Below are positions 10,197-17,402 of a stretch of DNA of 64,000 nt, one piece after another (the stretch's first letter is position 1; each line of letters starts with the position of its first letter). A program made the translations under genes and the position numbers. This DNA is from Paraburkholderia sp. Tr-20389 (GTDB lineage Bacteria; Pseudomonadota; Gammaproteobacteria; Burkholderiales; Burkholderiaceae). The notes beneath the pieces were generated by a model, which was not told the DNA's origin, did no database searches, and saw nothing but the letters and a program-made list of their open reading frames with translations. The stretch lies in the NCBI RefSeq assembly GCF_017104565.1, contig NZ_JAAGPD010000045.1, positions 1-64,000 of the forward strand, read 5' to 3'.

Positions 10197-11747
10197 ATGT
10201 GCGGCATCGTAGGCGTAGTTTCCCAGTCTCCCGTCAACCAGCTGCTGTATGACAGCCTGCTGCTGTTGCAGCACCGCGGCCAGGACGCAGCCGGCATCGC
10301 CACGGCGAACGGCAGCACTTTCCACATGCACAAGGCGAACGGCATGGTGCGCGACGTGTTCCGCACGCGCAACATGCGCAGCCTGCCCGGCACGAGCGGC
10401 ATCGGCCAGGTGCGTTACCCGACGGCGGGTTCCGCGTCGAGCGAAGAGGAAGCCCAGCCGTTCTACGTGAACGCGCCGTTCGGCATCATCCTCGCGCACA
10501 ACGGCAACCTGACCAACTGGCAGCAGCTGAAAGACGAGATGTTCCGCGTCGACCGCCGCCACATCAACACGAATTCCGACACCGAAGTCATGCTCAACGT
10601 GCTCGCGCACGAAGTGCAGACGGCAAGCTCGGGCCTGCAACTCGATCCGGCGGCGATGTTCAGGGCCGTGTCCGGCGTGCACCGCCGCGTGCGCGGCTCG
10701 TACGCGATCGTGTCGCTGATCTCCGGCTACGGTCTGCTTGGTTTCCGCGACCCGTTCGGCATTCGTCCGCTGTGTATCGGCAAGCTGGAAACGGCGTCGG
10801 GCACGGAATGGATGCTGGCGTCGGAATCGGTGGCGCTGGAAGGCATCGGATTCGAATTCGTGCGCGACGTTGCGCCGGGCGAAGCGATTTTCATCGACTT
10901 CGACGGCAACTTCCACGCGCAGCAGTGCGCGCAGAATGCGAGCCTGAACCCGTGCATTTTCGAGCTCGTGTATCTGGCCCGTCCGGATTCCGTGCTCGAT
11001 GGCGTGCCCGTCTACAACGCTCGTCTGCGCATGGGCGACTATCTGGCCGAGAAGATCCTGCGCGAACTGCCGGAAGGCGTGAAGATCGACGTCGTGATGC
11101 CGATTCCGGACTCGTCGCGTCCCGCCGCGATGCAGGTCGCCGCGAAGCTCGGTGTCGAGTACCGCGAAGGCTTCTTCAAGAACCGTTACGTGGGCCGCAC
11201 CTTTATCATGCCGGGGCAGGCGGTGCGCAAGAAGTCGGTGCGCCAGAAGCTGAACGCGATGGGCATCGAGTTCAAGGGCAAGAACGTGCTGATCGTCGAC
11301 GACTCGATCGTGCGCGGCACCACCTCGCACGAAATCGTGCAGATGGCGCGCGATGCGGGCGCGAGCAAGGTGATCTTCGCTTCGGCGGCGCCGCCCGTGA
11401 AGTTCCCGAACGTGTACGGCATCGACATGCCGACGCGCAGCGAACTCGTCGCGCATGACCGCTCGGATGAAGAAGTGGCGCGCCTGATCGGCGCCGACTT
11501 CCTTGTCTATCAAGACGTCGACGCGCTGAAGAATGCAGTGCGCGACATCAACCCGGCGCTGAAGGACTTCGAGGCATCGTGCTTCGACGGCAACTACATC
11601 ACGGGCGATGTGACGTCGGAATACCTCGACCGTATCGAATCCGCGCGTCTCGCGCCGTCCGCGCAATCGGACCGCGACGCTGCGAGTGAAGCGATCGATG
11701 GTGGCGCTGCACGTTCGCAACTGCACTTGCAGTTGTCGGTCGAGTAA
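10197..11747 (+). CDS. purF: amidophosphoribosyltransferase
   Basis: PurF makes 5-phosphoribosylamine from PRPP and glutamine, the first committed step of purine synthesis. The 516-residue protein begins MCGIVGVV, so the nucleophile becomes Cys1 after Met removal and there is no propeptide. The glutaminase domain is the first half, and the phosphoribosyltransferase half has the PRPP loop VLIVDDSIVRGTTS and the flexible-loop region KNRYVGRTFIMPGQ. SD AAGGA lies 6 bp before the ATG. A strong two-hairpin terminator follows at 11761-11832. Confidence 0.98.
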   Translation: MCGIVGVVSQSPVNQLLYDSLLLLQHRGQDAAGIATANGSTFHMHKANGMVRDVFRTRNMRSLPGTSGIGQVRYPTAGSASSEEEAQPFYVNAPFGIILAHNGNLTNWQQLKDEMFRVDRRHINTNSDTEVMLNVLAHEVQTASSGLQLDPAAMFRAVSGVHRRVRGSYAIVSLISGYGLLGFRDPFGIRPLCIGKLETASGTEWMLASESVALEGIGFEFVRDVAPGEAIFIDFDGNFHAQQCAQNASLNPCIFELVYLARPDSVLDGVPVYNARLRMGDYLAEKILRELPEGVKIDVVMPIPDSSRPAAMQVAAKLGVEYREGFFKNRYVGRTFIMPGQAVRKKSVRQKLNAMGIEFKGKNVLIVDDSIVRGTTSHEIVQMARDAGASKVIFASAAPPVKFPNVYGIDMPTRSELVAHDRSDEEVARLIGADFLVYQDVDALKNAVRDINPALKDFEASCFDGNYITGDVTSEYLDRIESARLAPSAQSDRDAASEAIDGGAARSQLHLQLSVE

Positions 11748-11760
11748 GGCCGGAAGCATC

Positions 11761-11832
11761 GCGCGAAATACGGCTCAGCCGATTTCGCGCACACAAAGCC
11801 CGCTTATGCCGACGCAAAGCGGGCTTTTTTAT
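11761..11832 (+). terminator. double hairpin, rho-independent terminator of purF
   Basis: Two consecutive hairpins follow the purF stop. The first has a 9-bp stem (GCGCGAAAT at 11761-11769 with ATTTCGCGC at 11782-11790). The second has an 11-bp stem (AAAGCCCGCTT at 11795-11805 with AAGCGGGCTTT at 11817-11827) followed by a T-run (TTTTTTATT). The second is a textbook intrinsic terminator and separates purF from metZ. Confidence 0.88.
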
Positions 11833-11869
11833 TGCTCACGCGCGGACCTGAAAACGGAATAGAACGAAC

Positions 11870-13054
11870 ATGGACGACTCTCTCAACTTCGACACACTCG
11901 CGGTCCGCTCGGGCACGTTGCGCAGCGATTTCGGCGAACATTCCGAGGCACTCTTTTTGACGTCGAGTTTCGTCTTTGCGAGTGCCGCAGAAGCCGCCGA
12001 GCGCTTTAAGAATTCCGAAGACTATTACACGTACTCGCGCTTCACGAATCCGACCGTGACGATGTTCCAGGAACGTCTTGCGGCGCTCGAAGGCGGTGAG
12101 GCGTGCATGGCGACGGCGTCGGGGATGAGCGCGATCATGTCGGTGGTGATGTCCGCGTTGCAGGCGGGCGATCACCTCGTTAGTTCGCAGAGCCTGTTCG
12201 GCTCGACGCTCGGCATGTTCTCGCAGATATTCACCAGGTTCGGCATTACGACGACCTTCGTCGATCCGACCGATCTCGACGCTTGGAAGAACGCCGTGCG
12301 TCCCGAGACGAAGATGTTTTTCCTTGAAACGCCGTCGAACCCGCTGACGGAGATTGCGGATATCGAGGCGATCAGCAAGATCGCGAAGTCCGCGAATGCG
12401 CTGTTCGTCGTCGACAACTGTTTTTGCAGCCCGGCGCTGCAACAGCCGTTGAAACTGGGCGCGGACGTTGTGATGCACTCGGCGACCAAGTTCCTCGACG
12501 GACAAGGACGAGTGCTTGGCGGCGCGCTGGTCGGCTCGAAGCAGTTCATTATGGAAAAGGTGTTTCCGTTCGTGCGCAGCGCGGGTCCGACGCTGTCCGC
12601 GTTCAACGCGTGGATTTTGTTGAAGGGCATGGAGACGCTGTCGCTGCGTGTCGAGCGTCAGTCGGCGAATGCGCTCGAAATCGCGCGCTGGCTCGATCAG
12701 CATCCGGCTGTGAAGCGCGTGTTCTATCCGGGGCTCGAATCGCATCCGCAGTATGAGATCGCGAAGCGTCAGCAGAAGGCGGGTGGTGCGATCGTGTCGT
12801 TCGAAATGAAGGGCGACACGCCGGAGCAGATGCGCGCGAATGCGTGGCGTGTGATCGATGGCACGAAGATCTGTTCGATCACCGGAAACCTCGGCGACAC
12901 GCGGACGACGATTACGCATCCTGCTACTACCACGCATGGGCGTCTTAGCGAGGAGGCCCGCGCGGCGGCGGGTATTACCGAAGGGTTGATTCGGCTTGCT
13001 GTTGGTTTGGAAGATCCTTCGGATATTCGCGGGGATCTCGCTAAGGGTTTGTAG
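11870..13054 (+). CDS. metZ: O-succinylhomoserine sulfhydrylase
   Basis: MetZ uses sulfide to turn O-succinylhomoserine directly into homocysteine, bypassing cystathionine in methionine synthesis. The 394-residue Cys/Met-metabolism PLP enzyme shows YTYSRFTNPTVTMFQERLA near the N-terminus, the PLP lysine in MHSATKFLDGQGRVLGG and the C-terminal SITGNLGDTRTTITHPATT. Position directly after purF is typical of beta- and gammaproteobacterial metZ. O-acetylhomoserine as substrate cannot be excluded. Element copy A starts about 120 bp beyond its stop. Confidence 0.92.
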   Translation: MDDSLNFDTLAVRSGTLRSDFGEHSEALFLTSSFVFASAAEAAERFKNSEDYYTYSRFTNPTVTMFQERLAALEGGEACMATASGMSAIMSVVMSALQAGDHLVSSQSLFGSTLGMFSQIFTRFGITTTFVDPTDLDAWKNAVRPETKMFFLETPSNPLTEIADIEAISKIAKSANALFVVDNCFCSPALQQPLKLGADVVMHSATKFLDGQGRVLGGALVGSKQFIMEKVFPFVRSAGPTLSAFNAWILLKGMETLSLRVERQSANALEIARWLDQHPAVKRVFYPGLESHPQYEIAKRQQKAGGAIVSFEMKGDTPEQMRANAWRVIDGTKICSITGNLGDTRTTITHPATTTHGRLSEEARAAAGITEGLIRLAVGLEDPSDIRGDLAKGL

Positions 13055-13078
13055 TTTTGTCTGCGACGCAGTCGCCAT

Positions 13079-13180
13079 GTTTGCCTTCTCGGCGCGGGCT
13101 ACGCCTTTTGGCTCTTGCTCTGCGGTTTTGGTTTTGGTTTTGCTTTTGCTTTTGCTTTTGCTTTCGCTTTCGCTTTCGCT
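13079..13180 (+). repeat. A/B-shared leader with (TTTTGC/TTTCGC) hexanucleotide repeat
   Basis: From 13079 the sequence matches 26694 onward (leader of copy B) almost base for base up to the start of the inverted-repeat element. The only length difference is a hexamer array: here four TTTTGC and three TTTCGC units, against two TTTCGC units before copy B, a 30-bp gap. This is a variable-number repeat attached to the mobile-looking unit. Copy C lacks this leader and has a CTG/TTG-rich run instead. Confidence 0.8.
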
Positions 13181-13828
13181 GGCATCCGCGTTGTGCTTCT
13201 GGTTTGCTGGCGTTGCCCCTGTGCGGGGCGGCACCTACTTTTCTTTGCAGCGGCAAAGAAAAGTAGGCAAAAGAAAGCCGCTCACACCGCCAGTGCTAGT
13301 TGTTGCCTGCGGGCCCTCAACGGGTCCTGCACTCCACGCGGCAATGTTCTATTTCAGGCGCGTTGCCAACGCCTTGAACCGGCGCATCACCCACTCCACT
13401 CACCCGTAGCACAACCAACGGCAGCGACTCGTCTACGCCGCCCAGGTGGCAAACTGTGTGTAGGCCGTCTCGACATAGATGCACCACTCCGGACTGAAAA
13501 GCGGATCGGTGTCGTAGGATCGCGAACGCATGCGGTGCGACACCCTACACACAGTTTGCCACCTGGGCGGCCGCGAACGTCTGGTAACGCGGTCCGTGAC
13601 GTGGGAGTGTGAAGTGGGGGATGCGCGCAGTTAGCACGCTGGCAACGAGCGCAAACAAATGCGTTGCCGCGTGAAGTGTAAGAACTGTTGGGGGCCCGCA
13701 GGCAACGACTAGCACTGGCGGTGTGAGCCCGCTTTCTTTGCTTACTTTCTTTGCGGCGGCAAAGAAAGTGAGTGCCGCCCCGCACAGGGGCAACGCATGA
13801 AGCACAAAGGCAAAGCGCGGATGCCAGC
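13178..13828. repeat. Inverted-repeat element, copy A (651 bp)
   Basis: A long imperfect palindrome bounded by GCTGGCATCCGCG (13178-13190) and its complement (13816-13828). Inside come a 24-bp perfect repeat pair (13211-13234 with 13772-13795, containing CCCCTGTGCGGGGCGGCAC), a 14-bp hairpin with AAAGAAAA/TTTTCTTT arms at 13235-13266 and a looser one at 13741-13772, long diverged arms, and a 28-bp perfect pair (13437-13464 with 13544-13571) around a 79-bp spacer. It fills the gap between convergent metZ and the AraC gene. Open frames inside it are low-complexity, differ between copies and lack ribosome sites, so I treat it as non-coding. Confidence 0.9.
13437..13571. repeat. Core of copy A: 28-bp inverted repeats around a 79-bp spacer
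   Basis: The arms at 13437-13464 and 13544-13571 are perfectly complementary and contain GTGGCAAACTGTGTGTAGG. The spacer 13465-13543 carries ACTCCGGACTGAAAAGCGG on the + strand. In copies B and C that stretch reads as its complement on the + strand. The spacer has the same length, 79 bp, in all three copies. Confidence 0.88.
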
Positions 13829-13855
13829 GCAGACGCTAGCCAACCACGACAACCT

Positions 13856-14629
13856 TCACCGCATACGACCTTCCCGCCACTGCCCCGGCGCGACCCCGAA
13901 CCGCCGCGTAAAAGCATGCGTAAAAGCGCTTTGATCACCGAACCCGACCGAGAGTGCAACATCGGTCAAAGACCGACGCGAATCGGCAAGCAAACTAACT
14001 GAAGTATCGAGCCGCAGCCGCTGCAAATACCGATGCGGCGTCTCACCGAACGCCTCGATAAACAACTGATGAAACCGCCGCATACCAAACCCGCAATGCG
14101 CAGCGAGATCCGCAATGCGCAGCGGCTCGCACAAATGCGCCCGCAACCATGCGTCGATCCGTGCGAAATCGAGACCGGCGCCCGGCACAGCATCCGCCGT
14201 GCCCATATCCTCGACGATCGCAGCACACAGCCTCGCAGCCGCATCCCAGTTGAAGCGCCGCCACGCGGCATCTCCATCGATATGCCCCGTCGCACGCCCC
14301 GCGATATGCGAAACGAGTTGCGTGAGCGACTCATCGATCAAGACCGCGCGCGCCCGATCGAACAAACGCTGCGGCACCGCCACGGAGGACGCCGGCAGAT
14401 CGAGCACGAGCTGCCGGTTCTCGCCGACACCCGCATAGTCGTGCCGCGAACCCGCTGGAATGAGCCATGCGGCCGCCCGGTCGATTTCGTGTGCCACACC
14501 GTCCACGGCCATCACCATCGAGCCGTCCAGACCGAGCACGATCTGATGGAAATCGTGCACGTCCGACGCTTCCACCGCGCCGTAACGGCGCAGGGACACA
14601 CTAGGCGCGTCGATAACGGCGTGGCTCAT
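13856..14629 (-). CDS. AraC family transcriptional regulator
   Basis: A 257-residue regulator with an N-terminal cupin-like sensor part (residues about 20-90, VHDFHQIVLGLDGSMVMAV and a His/Asp-containing HDYAGVGENRQLVLDLP) and a C-terminal double helix-turn-helix AraC DNA-binding domain (about 155-250, IADLAAHCGFGMRRFHQLF and DVALSVGFGDQSAFTHAFTRRFGVAPGQWR). I chose the internal ATG at 14629, where the protein begins MSHAVIDAPS; upstream residues look like a chance extension. It lies 31 bp downstream of the FKBP gene on the same strand. Its ligand and targets cannot be told. Confidence 0.88.
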   Translation of the reverse strand: MSHAVIDAPSVSLRRYGAVEASDVHDFHQIVLGLDGSMVMAVDGVAHEIDRAAAWLIPAGSRHDYAGVGENRQLVLDLPASSVAVPQRLFDRARAVLIDESLTQLVSHIAGRATGHIDGDAAWRRFNWDAAARLCAAIVEDMGTADAVPGAGLDFARIDAWLRAHLCEPLRIADLAAHCGFGMRRFHQLFIEAFGETPHRYLQRLRLDTSVSLLADSRRSLTDVALSVGFGDQSAFTHAFTRRFGVAPGQWREGRMR

Positions 14630-14660
14630 ATCACAAAACGTCGATAAAACGCGGAAACGC

Positions 14661-15002
14661 TCAGACGCCGAGCAATTCGACTTCGAACACGAGCGTCGCA
14701 TTCGGCGGAATCACGCCGCCTGCACCGCGCACGCCGTAGCCGAGTTGCGGCGGAATGGTCAGCTTGCGCACGCCACCGACCTTCATGCCCTGCACGCCTT
14801 CGTCCCAGCCCTTGATGACCATGCCGCCGCCCAGCACGAACGCAAACGGGTCGTTACGGTCCTTGCTCGAATCGAACTTCTGGCCGTCCGTCAGCCAGCC
14901 CGTGTAATGAACGCTGACGGTCTGGCCAGCCTTCGCTTCCGCACCCGTGCCTTCCTTCAGGTCTTCGTACTTGAGGCCCGACTCAGTGGTGACAGTAGTC
15001 AT
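14661..15002 (-). CDS. FKBP-type peptidyl-prolyl cis-trans isomerase
   Basis: A 113-residue single-domain FKBP that isomerises peptidyl-proline bonds. It matches the compact cytoplasmic FKBP form: [13 protein letters not shown] at the start, then [35 protein letters not shown] and [14 protein letters not shown]. There is no signal peptide. The ATG at 15002 has a good ribosome site (AAGGAG, 8 bp upstream), which rules out the in-frame start ten codons earlier. It probably leads a two-gene unit with the AraC regulator. Confidence 0.95.
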   Translation of the reverse strand: MTTVTTESGLKYEDLKEGTGAEAKAGQTVSVHYTGWLTDGQKFDSSKDRNDPFAFVLGGGMVIKGWDEGVQGMKVGGVRKLTIPPQLGYGVRGAGGVIPPNATLVFEVELLGV

Positions 15003-15084
15003 GCGCTTCTCCTTGTAATCGTTCGAAACCACTATTGTAGGCTGCTTGTCATACCTTCGCGAAGATTGGCCGAACGGCCATGCC

Positions 15085-15090
15085 TATAAT
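15085..15090 (+). promoter_or_regulatory. candidate -10 box for the histidine-kinase-like gene
   Basis: A consensus TATAAT stands 37 bp before the ATG at 15127 in an otherwise GC-rich region. No good -35 box is seen at the usual distance, so the promoter may need an activator. It lies downstream of the next in-frame alternative start (TTG 15046), which supports the ATG at 15127. Confidence 0.4.
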
Positions 15091-15126
15091 GTCCAGACCG
15101 CAATCAACGATGAACCGTCAACAAGG

Positions 15127-15927
15127 ATGTCGATCGTGACCCCGTCTACCCCGTCTTCTTCCGGCAGCAACGAGGAGATGCCTGCCGTCACCGAGCGAAC
15201 CGCGCGACGCAGCGTCGAAACGGCGCTCTTCATGCGAGATCACGTGCTGTCGCTGGTGTCGCACGACTTGCGCAGCCCGTTGAACGCCATTCATAGCTGG
15301 GCTTATGTGCTCGACCGCAAGATCGATGCAAACGACGCCACCGCGCAACGCGCGCTCGAAGGCATCCGCAACGGTGTCGAGCAGCAGGTGAAGCTGCTCG
15401 AATCGATCGTCGATACGACCCGCGCCGAGACGAAGTCACTCGCACTGAAGCGCACGCCGTTCGCGTTGCGTCCTTTGCTCGACGAAACCACCAGCGATGT
15501 GCGCGAAGGACTCGCGGCGCAGCGGGGCGTCACGCTCGCACTGAACACGCCGCTCGCCGCGCAGCAGATGCACGGTGATCGCGAGCGTCTTGCCGCCGCG
15601 CTGTGGCTGCTCGTCACGTTCGCCGTGGAAGCGAGCGCGAGCGGCACAACGGTCACGCTCGACGCGGACGCCGATACGTCGACGTTCCGCGCCGCCGTTT
15701 CCTGGCAAGCAACGCCTGCCGCGCTGACCGACGCGGCGCTGCCTCATGTGCTCGAAAATTTTGCGCGTGCGCAAGCCATGCACCCGCGCGAAGCCGGCCG
15801 CATTTCGTGGGTGCTGGCGCTCTGCAAGCGCGTTGCGGAAGCGCACGACGGCGCGTTCGAGCAGGGCGAATTTGCCGACGGCCAACCTTCCACGCTCAAG
15901 CTGCGCGTGTCGCTCGCGGGCGCGTGA
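15127..15927 (+). CDS. histidine-kinase-like protein with degenerate ATPase domain
   Basis: A 266-residue soluble protein. Residues about 35-105 form a HisKA dimerisation domain with an intact H-box, SLVSHDLRSPLNAIHSWAY (His46). The C-terminal half has the length and position of an HATPase_c domain, but the N-box asparagine is missing (LAAALWLLVTFAVEASASG where a NLLxNAxKY-type motif is expected) and no GxGLGL-type ATP lid is visible (GRISWVLALCKRVAEAHDG). It has no sensor, membrane or receiver domain, and no response regulator is adjacent. It may be a phosphotransfer or docking protein rather than an active kinase. The SD is weak. Confidence 0.75.
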   Translation: MSIVTPSTPSSSGSNEEMPAVTERTARRSVETALFMRDHVLSLVSHDLRSPLNAIHSWAYVLDRKIDANDATAQRALEGIRNGVEQQVKLLESIVDTTRAETKSLALKRTPFALRPLLDETTSDVREGLAAQRGVTLALNTPLAAQQMHGDRERLAAALWLLVTFAVEASASGTTVTLDADADTSTFRAAVSWQATPAALTDAALPHVLENFARAQAMHPREAGRISWVLALCKRVAEAHDGAFEQGEFADGQPSTLKLRVSLAGA

Positions 15928-16042
15928 GCGCACATGTCAAAGCGCGCGTGACCTGGCCGGATGGCCAGTTCATGTGCGCACACCTCTTTCGCGTGCCTTT
16001 CGCACTCTATACTGACGGCTTTTGTTGCCGGAGTCCTTCGCT

Positions 16043-17386
16043 TTGATCCAGGTCGTCGCCCTCATTGGCGCGTTGTTCCTCGTTGCCCTCAACGGTTTCT
16101 TTGTCGCCGCCGAATTCGGTCTCGTGAAGCTGCGGCAGACGCGCGTGCAAACGCTCGCGGAGAAGCATGGCTTGCGCGGCAAGCTGCTTGCAAAGGTGCA
16201 TGGCCGGCTCGATGCGTATCTATCTGCGTGTCAACTGGGCATTACGCTCGCGTCGCTGGGGCTTGGCTGGATCGGCGAGCCGGCATTTGCCGAACTGCTG
16301 AACCCGGTGTTCCATCTGCTCGGCATCCAGAACGAGCAGTTGATCCACGGCATTTCGCTGTTCTTCGCGTTCTCGTGCATTTCGTTCCTGCACATCGTGG
16401 TCGGCGAACTCGCGCCGAAGTCGCTGGCCATCCGTCAGGCCGAGCAGATTTCGCTGTGGTGCGCGATGCCGCTCTACGGTTTCTACTGGGCGATGTATCC
16501 CGCCATCTGGGTGCTCAACACGAGTGCAAACGCAGTGCTGCGCGTCGCGGGTCTGGCAGCCGATCACGGCGGCGACACGCATTACTCGACGGACGAACTC
16601 AAGCTGATTCTGCGTGGCCGCCACGCGAGCGTCACGAACGAACTCGACGCACCCAAGAACGCCTATTCGCAAGACGAATGGAACACGATCGCGCATTCGC
16701 TGGACTTCTCGCGCATGACTGTGTCGGATCTGATGCGGCCGGCGCATGAGCTCGTGAGCCTGCGCCGTGATCTGTCCTGGCGCGACAATATGCAGATCGT
16801 CGCGCGCCATCGTTTCAGCCGTTATCCGTTGCTCGAAGATGCGACGGGCGAACGCGTCGCGGGTACGATCCACCTGAAGGACCTGCTGCTCGCGCGCCAT
16901 GCGGGCAGCACGCTCGACGACCTGTCGCGCTACGTGCGTCCCGTGCAGTACGTGAAGCCCGACATGCCCGCTCTCGAACTGTTCCGGCGCTTCCGCAAAG
17001 GCGCGCCGCATCTCGCGCTGGTCGGCAAGAAGAACGCGAAGCCGATCGGCTTTCTGACGCTCGACAACCTGCTTGGCGCGCTTGTCGGCCAGATTCACGA
17101 CGAATTCCGCCAGGGCGATGCGGACTGGACGCGCATGGACGACGGCACGTTGATGGGCAAGGGCAGCCTGCCCGTCGTGTCGCTGGAACGCGCGCTCGGT
17201 ATCGACATCGACGAAGGCAGCGCCGAGTCGGTCGGCGGTCTCGTGATCAACGCGCTCGCCGATTTGCCCGAAGAAGGGCAGCGCGTGGAGTTCGACCGTT
17301 TCGACGTGGTCGTCAAACGAATGAAGGGGCCGCGTATCGTGCTCGTACGCGTTTATCCGAAGACCTTCGACGACGAAGGCGGTTGA
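16043..17386 (+). CDS. CNNM/CorC-type membrane protein (DUF21-CBS-CorC_HlyC)
   Basis: A 447-residue inner-membrane protein of the 'hemolysin-like' family. It has an N-terminal DUF21 transmembrane domain (residues about 1-190, starting IQVVALIGALFLVALNGFFVAAEFG), a pair of CBS domains (about 215-335) that may bind adenine nucleotides, and a C-terminal CorC_HlyC domain (about 355-440). Relatives take part in Mg2+/Co2+ export or tolerance; there is little real evidence for hemolysis. I chose the TTG at 16043 because GGAG lies 9 bp before it and a TATACT box at 16008-16013 would leave a start at 16022 with no leader. Confidence 0.85.
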   Translation: MIQVVALIGALFLVALNGFFVAAEFGLVKLRQTRVQTLAEKHGLRGKLLAKVHGRLDAYLSACQLGITLASLGLGWIGEPAFAELLNPVFHLLGIQNEQLIHGISLFFAFSCISFLHIVVGELAPKSLAIRQAEQISLWCAMPLYGFYWAMYPAIWVLNTSANAVLRVAGLAADHGGDTHYSTDELKLILRGRHASVTNELDAPKNAYSQDEWNTIAHSLDFSRMTVSDLMRPAHELVSLRRDLSWRDNMQIVARHRFSRYPLLEDATGERVAGTIHLKDLLLARHAGSTLDDLSRYVRPVQYVKPDMPALELFRRFRKGAPHLALVGKKNAKPIGFLTLDNLLGALVGQIHDEFRQGDADWTRMDDGTLMGKGSLPVVSLERALGIDIDEGSAESVGGLVINALADLPEEGQRVEFDRFDVVVKRMKGPRIVLVRVYPKTFDDEGG

Positions 17387-17402
17387 CCCTCACGATTGAC
17401 CT

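Noticed and set aside
9441-11759. A 772-codon frame on the - strand
   Set aside because: It is antisense to cvpA and purF, both of which are certain.
11833-11869. A SAM or other methionine riboswitch before metZ
   Set aside because: The leader after the purF terminator is only about 40 bp, too short for a known riboswitch, and shows no matching core.
13115-13612. Frames inside the repeat elements (also 26658-27002, 42004-42489 and reverse equivalents)
   Set aside because: Peptides such as those with RQKKAAHT recur in all copies because the DNA is repeated. They run in several frames and on both strands, lack ribosome sites, differ in start and end, and carry low-complexity leaders.
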